This document shows positions 43,787 to 52,765 of a stretch of DNA of 64,000 bases, one piece after another (position 1 is the first letter of the stretch; each line of letters starts with the position of its first letter). The notes beneath the pieces were generated by a model, which had not been told where the DNA came from, did not search any database, and saw only the letters and a list, made by a program, of their open reading frames with translations. This stretch comes from CAZXWN01 sp964644695 [NCBI: uncultured bacterium] (GTDB lineage: Bacteria > UBP4 > UBA4092), in NCBI GenBank assembly GCA_964644695.1, contig CAZXWN010000003.1, forward strand, positions 230,259 to 294,258, written 5' to 3'. The position numbers and the translations under genes were made by a program.

Positions 43787-44506
43787 ATGAGAACACCTTT
43801 TTTGAATGCCCACCGGGGGTTGTGTGGCTTATACCCGGAAAATACAATTATTTCTTTCCGTAAAGCGCTTGAATTACATCCCGACTTTATGGAGTTTGAT
43901 GTTCATGTTACTGCAGACGAGGAAATCGTTATCCTGCATGATGACAATGTGGACCGAACGACGAATGGGACGGGTTATGTCGCTGAAATGTTGTTGGATG
44001 AAGTAAGAGCTCTGGATGCCGGGTCATGGATGGGGCCCCAGTTTGCCGGTGAGAAGATTCCAACCCTGGATGAAGTTTTTTCTCTGGCGGATGGAAAAGT
44101 AGTCCTGCATATCGAGATAAAAGACAGTCGCGCCGTCCTTCCTGTTGTGAGAAAAATCCAGGACTACAACCTGGTAGATAAAGTCATGGTCCTGAGTTTT
44201 AACTCCCAGGATATTGTCCTCGCCAAAGCTGTTTGTCCGGCCCTTTGTACCATGTTACTGCGGTGGTTGGAGAATCCTGTGGATTTCCAAAATCTATCCA
44301 GAGACGTGCTTTCCAGCGGCGCCAATTGGCTGGGGATCAATCATTATATCCTCACTGCTGAATCCATTCAATTCCTTCACAGCCGGGGAATCTCGGTTCT
44401 GGGATATACCGTCAATGAACCGGACCGAATGAGGGAATTGGCGACAGCCGGAGTCGATGCCATTACCTCCGACTTCATTAATATTTTGCAGGACACTCTG
44501 CGGTAA
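43787..44506 (+). CDS. ugpQ: Glycerophosphodiester phosphodiesterase 3
   Basis: The 239-residue paralogue of the preceding gene has the same length, with LNAHRGLCGLYPENTIISF, DVHVTADEEIVILHDD and LHIEIKDS as the active-site blocks. The Cys of MECDVH is Phe here (MEFDVH), a permitted change. It probably acts in the cytosol on glycerophosphodiesters. Unlike its neighbour it has no ribosome site, and it has a separate promoter overlapped by a palindrome. Confidence 0.86.
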   Translation: MRTPFLNAHRGLCGLYPENTIISFRKALELHPDFMEFDVHVTADEEIVILHDDNVDRTTNGTGYVAEMLLDEVRALDAGSWMGPQFAGEKIPTLDEVFSLADGKVVLHIEIKDSRAVLPVVRKIQDYNLVDKVMVLSFNSQDIVLAKAVCPALCTMLLRWLENPVDFQNLSRDVLSSGANWLGINHYILTAESIQFLHSRGISVLGYTVNEPDRMRELATAGVDAITSDFINILQDTLR

Positions 44507-44580
44507 GACGGAAAAACCTCTAGGAATATTGGATTCAGATACGCCATAATATTGGAAAATCTTCCGGGAAAGGCAATACT

Positions 44581-45720
44581 ATGCGGACTCGATATTTATT
44601 TCTTTTATGGATAGGTCTTTTAATGGGATTCATGTCTGTTGCTTCAGTTCATGTAGCTGATGTTGAGAAGATTTCTCTGCCCATTGATTATCGCTGCACT
44701 CTCCAAGCCGAATCTTTCAAATCCGATTCGCAGGGTGAATGGGTGTCCGTGTGGACGCGGTCTCGCATGTCTTTTGATGAACTCATTTATTCCTGGAAAT
44801 TGAAACCCTTAAAGAATAATGGAGTTCGGTTTTATCTTCAGGTCCGATTGGTGAATGGGAAAGAATCTCCCTGGTTATATGCCGGATATTGGGGAACCGT
44901 GTCCCTGATTACCAGCCGGAATATCCCACAGTTTGAAGAAGGTAAACTGGATTTGGACCAGTTACTTTTAAAAACAAAGGCGACTCACTTCCGTTTCAAA
45001 GCCGTACCGGAAACTCCCTCCTCCGAATTTACGCCCCCGTTGATGTATGTGATTACCACCGATAATCAGTCTCCAAAGAAATTGAGTTCAGAGAAGATTC
45101 ATCAACTGCCCGGACGGACCATTCCTGCCACTCTGGTGTTGGATATCCCTCACCGGTTGCAGGTCGATTCTCAGGGCAATTCCATGCCGAACCGGTGCCA
45201 GTCCGCTGCGCTTGCTGCTGCCATGGAGTATTTGGGTAAGAAGGTTCCTCTGGAGAATATCTCTGATTCTGTGACGGACCCTGAATATGATTTGTATGGG
45301 ATTTGGCCGCGAACGGTTCAAACAGCCATCGATATGGGGTTTGATGCGTATATAGACCGGTTCAGAGATTGGAACCATGTGTATAAAGCTCTGAAGCAAA
45401 ACAAGGTCATTCTCTGTTCGATCACGATGCCAGAAGATGCGGATTATCTTTATCCTCCATACCCGGGAATATCGGGTCACATTGTGGCAATGAGTGGTAT
45501 CAGTAAAGATGGCAGGGTATTTATTACCGACTCCGCGATTGGTTTGCTGCGCCGGGGAGAAAGTCATCCTACGCAGTGGTTACGGGAAGACTTCGAAAAA
45601 ATCTGGATGGGGAATAAGGGTGGAGTCGGAATGGTTATCTGTCCCCCTCAGGGTTATCCCATGAAAGAACTGAAGACGATTAATCCATTTCCGCCCCGTA
45701 AATCGTTCAAAAAACAATAA
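44581..45720 (+). CDS. Exported C39-like cysteine peptidase
   Basis: The 379-residue product has a signal peptide (MRTRYLFLLWIGLLMGFMSV). Residues ~30-180 form a beta-rich domain of unknown role. Residues ~180-360 match Peptidase_C39-like proteins: catalytic Cys206 in SMPNRCQSAALAAAMEYLG, His300 in GISGHIVAMSGI and Asp317 in VFITDSA. The oxyglutamine position is plausible from the NRCQS context. The spacing is typical of exported peptidase C39_2 proteins seen in Gram-negative candidate phyla and firmicutes. The substrate is unknown. Confidence 0.82.
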   Translation: MRTRYLFLLWIGLLMGFMSVASVHVADVEKISLPIDYRCTLQAESFKSDSQGEWVSVWTRSRMSFDELIYSWKLKPLKNNGVRFYLQVRLVNGKESPWLYAGYWGTVSLITSRNIPQFEEGKLDLDQLLLKTKATHFRFKAVPETPSSEFTPPLMYVITTDNQSPKKLSSEKIHQLPGRTIPATLVLDIPHRLQVDSQGNSMPNRCQSAALAAAMEYLGKKVPLENISDSVTDPEYDLYGIWPRTVQTAIDMGFDAYIDRFRDWNHVYKALKQNKVILCSITMPEDADYLYPPYPGISGHIVAMSGISKDGRVFITDSAIGLLRRGESHPTQWLREDFEKIWMGNKGGVGMVICPPQGYPMKELKTINPFPPRKSFKKQ

Positions 45721-45784
45721 GTCATCCAGTTTTCTGCAGGGGTCTAGTTTCGGAGAATCGGTTTATCTGCGAAAATAATAGACT

Positions 45785-47218
45785 ATGACAAGAAAAATAG
45801 ACTTACCTGAAATCCCATTTGAAATAACAATGACCGGATGTTCTTCCCATGCGGAAGGAATCGGCCGGTATGACAACAAAGTTATCTTTGTAGAGGGCGG
45901 CCTTCCCGGTGAACGGTGTATGGTGAAGGTGTTCCATCGTTCCCGAAAAATGGCTCGTGCCAACCTGGTTGAAGTATTAGACCCATCTCCGGACCGGGTA
46001 GAACCTCCATGTCCCTATTACAAGGAATGTGGCGGATGCCAGTTGCAGCACATGGGGTATGACCGCCAGAAATCATTGAAACAGCAATCTGTTCAAGACG
46101 CCATGCGGCATGTTGGGAATCTGGATGTAGAGGTTCTCCCTGTGATTGGGGCGGACACCATCTACGAATATCGTAATAAGATGACGTTTCCTCTTACCGT
46201 AAAAGATGGAAAGATTCGTTTTGGATTACACCGGCGAAACAGCTATCGGGATATTGTGGACTTGGAAGATTGTTTTCTGATTGAACCGGGGATGAGGGAT
46301 TGTTTAAAGAAGGCCATGCAGGTGCTTAATGAGGTCCTTCCTGCCTCCTCCGTTTATTGTTACAGTAATCGAGATGGTAATCTCCGATATTTATCCATTC
46401 GGTCTTTTGCCGGGAAAGTTGTTTTGTTGCTGGTGATGCGTGAATACCTGGAGGCAGAGGCGAATCTTCTGGGTAACCGGTGGGTGAATGAATGTGGTGC
46501 TTCCGGAGTTGCTTTTTATGAGAGCCCGGATGTGAACGAATATGATTGGGGAATGCGTCCCGCCAAACTCATGGTAGGTGAAACTACCTGGCCTATTCCG
46601 TATGGGGATATTATTGGGACTGCGGGTCCATTGACCTTCCTGCAAACGAATTCGGCTATGACCCGAAAGCTTTATGATTATGTTTTGAGTATTCCTGTAC
46701 AAAATAAGGAATGTTTGTTCGATGGGTATTGCGGCATTGGTCTTTTCAGTCTGGCTTTAGCAAAGGAATATCAACATATCATCGGTGTTGAGATTGATCC
46801 CAATGCGATTGCTACTGCCAATGCTTCCTCTGCGCAACATGGTTTTGATAACTGCCATTTCCTGGCCGGCCCGGTTGAGCATGTCCTGCGAATCTATGGC
46901 AATCCACTGGTAACCAATCCCAAACCCTTAAAACCGGAAGTGGAACACCTCAAGGAAGAGGCTTTGAGCCGTCTTGGGTCACGTAAAATCACGACTGTGA
47001 TTTTGGATCCACCCCGGGCAGGATGTCATCCGAAGGTGATAAAACGGTTAGGTGAAATCCAGCCGTTGGATATTATCTATGTGTCTTGTCATGCGGCGAC
47101 ACTGGCCCGTGATTTGGGTGGACTTGTTTCTCTGGGATATAAGATCCAGTCTGTTCAGCCTTTTGACCAGTTCCCTCAGACTTTCCATGTTGAGACGGTA
47201 GTGCATCTTCGCAGATAA
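45785..47218 (+). CDS. rlmD: 23S rRNA (uracil-5-)-methyltransferase RlmD/RumA family
   Basis: The 477-residue product has an N-terminal TRAM domain (EITMTGCSSHAEGIGRYDNK), an iron-sulphur cluster site CPYYKECGGCQLQ (Cys76, Cys82, Cys85; the fourth ligand likely in DLEDCFL) and a SAM-binding domain with LFDGYCGIGLFSLALA. The catalytic region is ILDPPRAGCHPKV and YVSCHAATLARDL. The usual SCNP is SCHA here, leaving the catalytic Cys intact. It methylates uracil-5 in rRNA or tRNA; the exact position cannot be assigned. Confidence 0.9.
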   Translation: MTRKIDLPEIPFEITMTGCSSHAEGIGRYDNKVIFVEGGLPGERCMVKVFHRSRKMARANLVEVLDPSPDRVEPPCPYYKECGGCQLQHMGYDRQKSLKQQSVQDAMRHVGNLDVEVLPVIGADTIYEYRNKMTFPLTVKDGKIRFGLHRRNSYRDIVDLEDCFLIEPGMRDCLKKAMQVLNEVLPASSVYCYSNRDGNLRYLSIRSFAGKVVLLLVMREYLEAEANLLGNRWVNECGASGVAFYESPDVNEYDWGMRPAKLMVGETTWPIPYGDIIGTAGPLTFLQTNSAMTRKLYDYVLSIPVQNKECLFDGYCGIGLFSLALAKEYQHIIGVEIDPNAIATANASSAQHGFDNCHFLAGPVEHVLRIYGNPLVTNPKPLKPEVEHLKEEALSRLGSRKITTVILDPPRAGCHPKVIKRLGEIQPLDIIYVSCHAATLARDLGGLVSLGYKIQSVQPFDQFPQTFHVETVVHLRR

Positions 47219-47240
47219 ACTGATTTATTTCAGATAATAA

Positions 47241-47276
47241 AAAAGAGGAACAACCTTGAGTTGTTCCTCTTTTGTT
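47241..47276. terminator. Bidirectional terminator between rlmD and isomerase genes
   Basis: AAAAGAGGAACAAC pairs perfectly with GTTGTTCCTCTTTT around CTTGA, flanked by A and T runs. Confidence 0.93.
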
Positions 47277-47289
47277 TTTGTAACGGTAA

Positions 47290-48141
47290 TTAAGCTTTAT
47301 TGATAAGATCGCGGATGGCTTTGACTTCGTGGTCCGCCGTTTCTACATCGTTCGCCATGGCGTGGCACTCTGAGGACAGATATCCTTTATATCCCATCTT
47401 CTTCAGCTGTCGGAATGCCGGGAGATGGTCACAGCCGCCTTCACCCAGCAGAGTATGTTGGAAGAACTCTTCACCATGGACTGTTGTGTCACGGAAAGTA
47501 CGGGGGAGATTCCCATGAGGGACCCGGAGTTCATCTTTGACATGGACATGATAGATTCGGTCGTAAAGAGTTTCAATCGCTTTTTCAGTATAGTCAGTAT
47601 CCGTAATATACATATTCCCGGGATCGAGCAACAACCCAACATTGGGTCGATTGATTCGGTCCACCATTGTACGGGCCGCCTCGACTGTTTCAATCAGGGA
47701 GTTATTATGGATTTCCATAACTAGTTTTTTGTTGTGCATCTGGGCCAAATCGCCCGCTCGCCGTAACCATGTCACGGATTTCTCGATATGGTAACTATGG
47801 GCATTTCGGATGGAAGGTCCACCACACCAGTGTCGTATCGTGGGTGTTTCCAGAATGTCCGCTACCCGGAGATAGTGCTGTAATAAATCTATCTGGTGAT
47901 GGCATTCCTCATCGGATAGAACAGAGTATCCCCCGGTGTAAGTCGCTAAAGATGAGCAGGGGAGTTTAAGGTCATCTAACAGTTTTTTGATTCTTTCAAC
48001 TTCCGAAAAGTGAGTTTCATCGGTCAGGTGCGGAGTCCGACACATAATTTCTATGCCATCATACCCAAGCTCTGCAATTTTGCGTATAGCTTCGTCCAGA
48101 TGTGTGTGTTGAAAGACAATGGTGAAGATACTTGTTTTCAT
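47290..48141 (-). CDS. Sugar phosphate isomerase/epimerase-like protein 2
   Basis: The 283-residue TIM barrel of the xylose-isomerase-like family has metal ligand candidates in KLVMEIHNNSLIE, VGLLLDPGNMYI, IYHVHVKDEL and YKGYLSSECHAM. It differs strongly from the 258-residue protein at 22273, so these are separate members. The C-terminal motif VLLGEGGCDHLPAF-like region is typical of hydroxypyruvate-isomerase and inosose-related proteins. Substrate not identifiable. It is flanked by terminators and independent. Confidence 0.85.
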   Translation of the reverse strand: MKTSIFTIVFQHTHLDEAIRKIAELGYDGIEIMCRTPHLTDETHFSEVERIKKLLDDLKLPCSSLATYTGGYSVLSDEECHHQIDLLQHYLRVADILETPTIRHWCGGPSIRNAHSYHIEKSVTWLRRAGDLAQMHNKKLVMEIHNNSLIETVEAARTMVDRINRPNVGLLLDPGNMYITDTDYTEKAIETLYDRIYHVHVKDELRVPHGNLPRTFRDTTVHGEEFFQHTLLGEGGCDHLPAFRQLKKMGYKGYLSSECHAMANDVETADHEVKAIRDLINKA

Positions 48142-48218
48142 TTAACAGGTCTCCCTCCAGGTAAGGAGTCTCTTTGTAAATGGTATAACTTTATTAAGAA
48201 TATCATAGCTTATTGTCC

Positions 48219-49541
48219 CTAATCAGATGTTTTAATTAGAGGATCTGACCCTGTCAGGAAGTACAGTTGATCCAGTGTTAAATTGTAGTTTAAACAGGCT
48301 TGTGCGTGGTTTGCTTCTGCCTGGTAGCGAAGTGCAACGGCTTCCAGATAGTCCTGTTGCGTTCGTTTGCCTGCCCGATAAGCTAAATCCATTATTCGCT
48401 CATTTTCCAGTGATGAGGTTAACTCTTTTTGCGTAAAAGATATTACTTTCTGGGCAGCCTCCAGTGTCAGCCATTGTGAATCTAATTCCGACTGTATTTC
48501 CCTCTGGGTATCACTGAGGATGTAATCAGCCATTTTTAGTGATTCACGAGCTTGATTTACCTGATAAAGGGTCTCACCACTGCCAAAGAATGGAAATGAC
48601 ATGACCAAGCCATAGGCGTAACCACTATCTTTACCTGTCATATCTTTTTTGTACCAGTCTTGCATTCCCATGAAGGATATCTGGGGGAACAGATTGGCTC
48701 TGTTTTCCGATACAGACATCCGGGCTGCCTCCCTTTTAATAGAAAGGGCGGAGTATTGAGGGTTAGTGTTCCAGACCCTTTGATTCAAGGATTCGCGTGA
48801 GAAGGGGTTTTGGAGAGGTTCTAATGAGTCTCCCTTTAAAACTAATGGAGTGTCGGGTGATAATCCTAAAAGGGACCGAAGACGGACTAAGGCTGTCTGG
48901 TAATCCGTCTCTGCCATTACCTTCATACGTGAGGCTTTTGCCAGTTCGGCTTCATCACGGAGAACGGTGGTCTTTGCCGTTTTGCCTGCATTGAAAGCGG
49001 TCTTTGAATTTTCCAATCTTTCAGAAGCCTGGAGCTCCATTTGTTGATAAGCGGTTATCTGTTTTTGTGAATACTGAGCCATCCTGAAAGACTCTTTAAC
49101 CCGCATACTTAGTGCCAGCTGACTTGAATAGAGGTCTTGTCGGCTGGCCTGATACAAATATCGGGTTTTCTTCATTTGAGCCAGATTTCTTCCTCCGGTG
49201 AAGAGAGGAATCATTACCGTAATGTCTTGAAGCCAGAAGTCATCTGGCATGGTCATGACAGTGTTCCTGGGCATGGAGGGTTCAATAGAACTCATCAACA
49301 TTGTCATATCCGACCGAGTTAAATAAGTGTTGGAAGACACTTTTGGCAGAAAGTTTGTAAAAGCCATCTTCTCGTCGAGCCGGGCCATATTTGTATTGGA
49401 CCGACTCATCATAATGGAGGGGTGTGATTCCAGAGCCTGATGTACAGCTTCCGACAACTGAACTTCTATCGTGTTGCTTCCTAGTACGATTGAAGCCGTA
49501 AGGTGAAAGATTGTCAGTATGAAGAATATTTGTTTATTCAT
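48219..49541 (-). CDS. TolC-family outer membrane efflux protein
   Basis: The 440-residue product has a signal peptide (MNKQIFFILTIFHLTASIVLG). Two repeated outer-membrane-factor halves contain the coiled-coil tunnel helices (SERLENSKTAFNAGKTAKTT, IMDLAYRAGKRTQQDYLEAV). It forms the outer-membrane exit of a tripartite pump. Its start overlaps the end of the RND gene by eight bases, showing translational coupling. Family relatives: CusC/CzcC/TolC; specificity unclear. Confidence 0.9.
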   Translation of the reverse strand: MNKQIFFILTIFHLTASIVLGSNTIEVQLSEAVHQALESHPSIMMSRSNTNMARLDEKMAFTNFLPKVSSNTYLTRSDMTMLMSSIEPSMPRNTVMTMPDDFWLQDITVMIPLFTGGRNLAQMKKTRYLYQASRQDLYSSQLALSMRVKESFRMAQYSQKQITAYQQMELQASERLENSKTAFNAGKTAKTTVLRDEAELAKASRMKVMAETDYQTALVRLRSLLGLSPDTPLVLKGDSLEPLQNPFSRESLNQRVWNTNPQYSALSIKREAARMSVSENRANLFPQISFMGMQDWYKKDMTGKDSGYAYGLVMSFPFFGSGETLYQVNQARESLKMADYILSDTQREIQSELDSQWLTLEAAQKVISFTQKELTSSLENERIMDLAYRAGKRTQQDYLEAVALRYQAEANHAQACLNYNLTLDQLYFLTGSDPLIKTSD

Positions 49542-52500
49542 ATTTGGAACTGCCTTTCCTTTTCTGCCGGAAAAACTGGATCAGGTCATCAATGTAAGTG
49601 TGCATCAAGGGCACATCAAACAGAGACAGGATAGTCCCGATGACCAATCCTCCAATTATCACTGTTCCCAGGGGAGAGTAGGCATCCATTCCTGTTCCGG
49701 GAAAGAAAGCCAGCGGAACCATTACGATGATTGTGATTATGGAAGTCATCAGGATAGGACGGAGTCGCTGCGGACAGGCTTTCACAACCGCCTCATCACG
49801 AGGCATTCCTTCCTGCCGATACTTATTAATCATGTCCAATAACAACACTGATGTAGTGGCATCCATCCCGGTCAATATAATCACCGCCATAATGGAAACT
49901 GTGGAGAAGTGTTGTCCTGCCAACCATAAAGCGAAGAATACCCCTGCCAATTCGAGAGGCAGGGACGCCACCATTTGGAATGGTTGAATAAACCCCTTAA
50001 ATTGGGCTACAAGGACCAGGTAAATCAAAAACATTGCGATAACCAAGCCCAGTAATAAGCGGTTAAAGGAATCCATCATCTGGGTCATATCCCCGCGCAT
50101 TTCGATTCCGTATCCCGGAGGAAAATTGAGTTTTTCAATAGCTTTCATCATCACTTCCATGGAGATGTCCATGGAAGGGGCTTCCCCTGGACGGTAAAAA
50201 CCTGTGATGGTCTTGATACGACGAAGTCCATCATGCTCAATCATGGAAGCTGTATTAGACCGTTCGATTGTGGCAATAGACCCTAAGGGGACAGTCATTC
50301 CGTTCATTCCAGTAATAGTGACAGATTCCAGGTCATTCAGACTTGTTCTCTGATTTTCTTCATATCGAACCAAAATAGTGTTGTGCCTAATATTGGGAAG
50401 ACGATAATATTCATCTGTGAGGCCACCCTTGGTAGCATAATAAACCTGTTCAGCGATCTCCATGGGTGTCAGCCCCAGCTCTGCAGCTCTTCGGGTATCA
50501 ATGCTGAGTTTGTAGGAAGGCTTGGTCAGTGACCATGAAGTCCCTGGTTGGTAAAGTCCCTGAGTGCTTTGTGCCGCCTTAAAAACTTCATCGCCCATCT
50601 TGTCTAAAATGGGAAGGTCTGTTCCATAGACCATTAGTTGAATCGGAGCGGCAGAAGTGGCCATGACATCAGACCCCATCTCTTTGATTTGGAATCGTCG
50701 GATACCGGGAATCGTTGCAAGAGCCTCTTTCTGGATACCGTCCATCACATCCCAGATGGATTTCTTCCGAACATTTTTATCAGATAGAGTGAACATGAAA
50801 GTCGCTGCATTCACTGCGGGCATGGCATACCCGGTAAAGAAAGGGCTGAAAGATTCATACATGGATTCCATCCCGACTTCTGTAGAAACTTTCTCGATTT
50901 CAGGGTTTTTAGAAATGATTTTCAGGATTTGTTGAGTGGCCTTTTCTGTCTCTGTGAATGAGGTGCCAGGCTGCATTTCAAGCACTCCGTAGGCCTGTCC
51001 TACATCTGCCAGGGGCATCATCTCGCTCCCGATAAAATTATAGAAAGTGATTCCGATGATGACCGTCACAATGATTCTGACTAGATTGGAAAACCTGTGT
51101 TTGAGGACCCACTGAATAGCCTTTCCATAGGCATGGTCCAGATGGTCCAATGCCTTTTGGGAAGGGGACATCAATGTTCTTTCAAACCAGGTATCTGGTT
51201 TGTTCGGGTCTGGCAGTTTCAGAAAGCGGTCTGCCAGTAAAGCTGTTAGTGTGAAGGAAACGAAAGTGGAGGCGATGAGACCCATAATAATAGGCCAGAC
51301 TAATTCCCGGAACATCGCTTCTACAATGCCGCCACAGAACAGCAATGGAGACAATGCCAGAATGAGCATTATCGTTGTGGAAATAACAGCCAAACGGACT
51401 TCGCTAATACCTTTAATGGTGGACTCTCTGACGGAGAGGCCTTTTTTTAAATAACGCTCAATGGCGTGTATATCAATAATCGAGTCATCAACCAGCCTTC
51501 CGATTGAAAGAAGTAGCCCGATCAATGTGCCGCTGTTCAGGCTCATTCCAAAAGGGACTAAACCCAAAATAGCGATACCCAGTGAGGTGGGAATTGTGAC
51601 CAGTGAAATCAAAGCCCCGCGTCTGTTACCCAGGAAAAACAAGACCGCCAGTCCTGTCAGGAGAATGGCTATTCCCAATTCAACGAACATATTCTTGAAT
51701 AGAATATTTACAAAATGGGCATTGTCATACGCAACGCTGAATTTTACACCGGGATATTCTTTTTCAATCTTTTTGAGTTCGGCGTTCACTTTGGGGACTA
51801 TCTGGGAAGAGCTGGCTTCCGGACTTTGATATACCGAGACTTCTATCCCTGGGCGGATAACGGATCCTTCTGAATAAAAGTATCCACTCCGTTTTTCCCA
51901 GTGAGTATCCACGACTTTAGCGATATCCCGAAGATAAACGACTGCCCCGTCTTTCCCTTTAAGAGGGATGTTTTCTAAGTCTCGGGAGGACCTCGTCAGT
52001 GTATCGATGCGGATGCTGGTTTCTCGTGGACCTTGTGTCAAAACGCCGCCTGTCTGGCTGACATTATATCCATCTACGGCCTTTTTTACATCCAAAATAG
52101 AGATTCCCTGACTGGCTAGTTTGTCTCTATCCACACGGACTTGAAGTTGACGTTTATATCCTCCGAATGGGACGACTGAATAAACCCCATTGACTGTTTT
52201 AAGTCTATTTAAGACCTGGTTGTCAGCAAACTCTCTCAATCGTTGTTCATCCCATCCGGTGGCTTCCATGTGCAGTGACAGAATGGGTGTATTTAATGGG
52301 TCAATAGGAATGACCCAGGAAGGTTTTAAATTGGCTCCGGTCATTGGCAGGCTGGCCTGAATAACATTCATCAAAGACTGAATCTCGATGACGGCTTTCT
52401 GCATATTCGTTCCATAGGGAAATTCCAGAGATACCACAGACAGGGATTCCTGGGAGGAGGACCGTATGTACCGAGAACCTTTTACATGGACTAGCTGTTC

Positions 52501-52746
52501 CTCAATAGGCTTGGAAAAGTATATTTCCATTTCTTCCGCAGATAATCCGGGCATGGAGGTTACAACCGCCACCATGGGGCTTTCGACATAGGGCATCATT
52601 CGCCGGGGAAGATAAAACCAGACGGCCAGCAGTGCCGCAATAAATAAACCCAGATAGACAACAATCACGGTTTGAGGATGTCGAATGGACCAGCGAACAA
52701 TGCCCCCGGTATTTTCTGCGGCGTGTTGATGTAATGAATCCAGCAT
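49534..52746 (-). CDS. RND-family inner-membrane efflux pump
   Basis: The 1070-residue product has the normal RND length, with 12 hydrophobic helices in two halves and two large periplasmic loops. TM4 has SIGRLVDDSIIDIHAIERYL, with an Asp-Asp pair like AcrB proton-relay residues rather than the single Asp of CusA. The N-terminal HPQTVIVVYLGLFIAALLAV begins TM1. The neighbour's metal-binding domain suggests heavy-metal export, but the TM4 motif is closer to drug-type pumps. It is second in the adaptor-pump-outer membrane order. Confidence 0.93.
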   Translation of the reverse strand: MLDSLHQHAAENTGGIVRWSIRHPQTVIVVYLGLFIAALLAVWFYLPRRMMPYVESPMVAVVTSMPGLSAEEMEIYFSKPIEEQLVHVKGSRYIRSSSQESLSVVSLEFPYGTNMQKAVIEIQSLMNVIQASLPMTGANLKPSWVIPIDPLNTPILSLHMEATGWDEQRLREFADNQVLNRLKTVNGVYSVVPFGGYKRQLQVRVDRDKLASQGISILDVKKAVDGYNVSQTGGVLTQGPRETSIRIDTLTRSSRDLENIPLKGKDGAVVYLRDIAKVVDTHWEKRSGYFYSEGSVIRPGIEVSVYQSPEASSSQIVPKVNAELKKIEKEYPGVKFSVAYDNAHFVNILFKNMFVELGIAILLTGLAVLFFLGNRRGALISLVTIPTSLGIAILGLVPFGMSLNSGTLIGLLLSIGRLVDDSIIDIHAIERYLKKGLSVRESTIKGISEVRLAVISTTIMLILALSPLLFCGGIVEAMFRELVWPIIMGLIASTFVSFTLTALLADRFLKLPDPNKPDTWFERTLMSPSQKALDHLDHAYGKAIQWVLKHRFSNLVRIIVTVIIGITFYNFIGSEMMPLADVGQAYGVLEMQPGTSFTETEKATQQILKIISKNPEIEKVSTEVGMESMYESFSPFFTGYAMPAVNAATFMFTLSDKNVRKKSIWDVMDGIQKEALATIPGIRRFQIKEMGSDVMATSAAPIQLMVYGTDLPILDKMGDEVFKAAQSTQGLYQPGTSWSLTKPSYKLSIDTRRAAELGLTPMEIAEQVYYATKGGLTDEYYRLPNIRHNTILVRYEENQRTSLNDLESVTITGMNGMTVPLGSIATIERSNTASMIEHDGLRRIKTITGFYRPGEAPSMDISMEVMMKAIEKLNFPPGYGIEMRGDMTQMMDSFNRLLLGLVIAMFLIYLVLVAQFKGFIQPFQMVASLPLELAGVFFALWLAGQHFSTVSIMAVIILTGMDATTSVLLLDMINKYRQEGMPRDEAVVKACPQRLRPILMTSIITIIVMVPLAFFPGTGMDAYSPLGTVIIGGLVIGTILSLFDVPLMHTYIDDLIQFFRQKRKGSSKYE

Positions 52747-52765
52747 CTTGAGTTTATCCTCTCAT

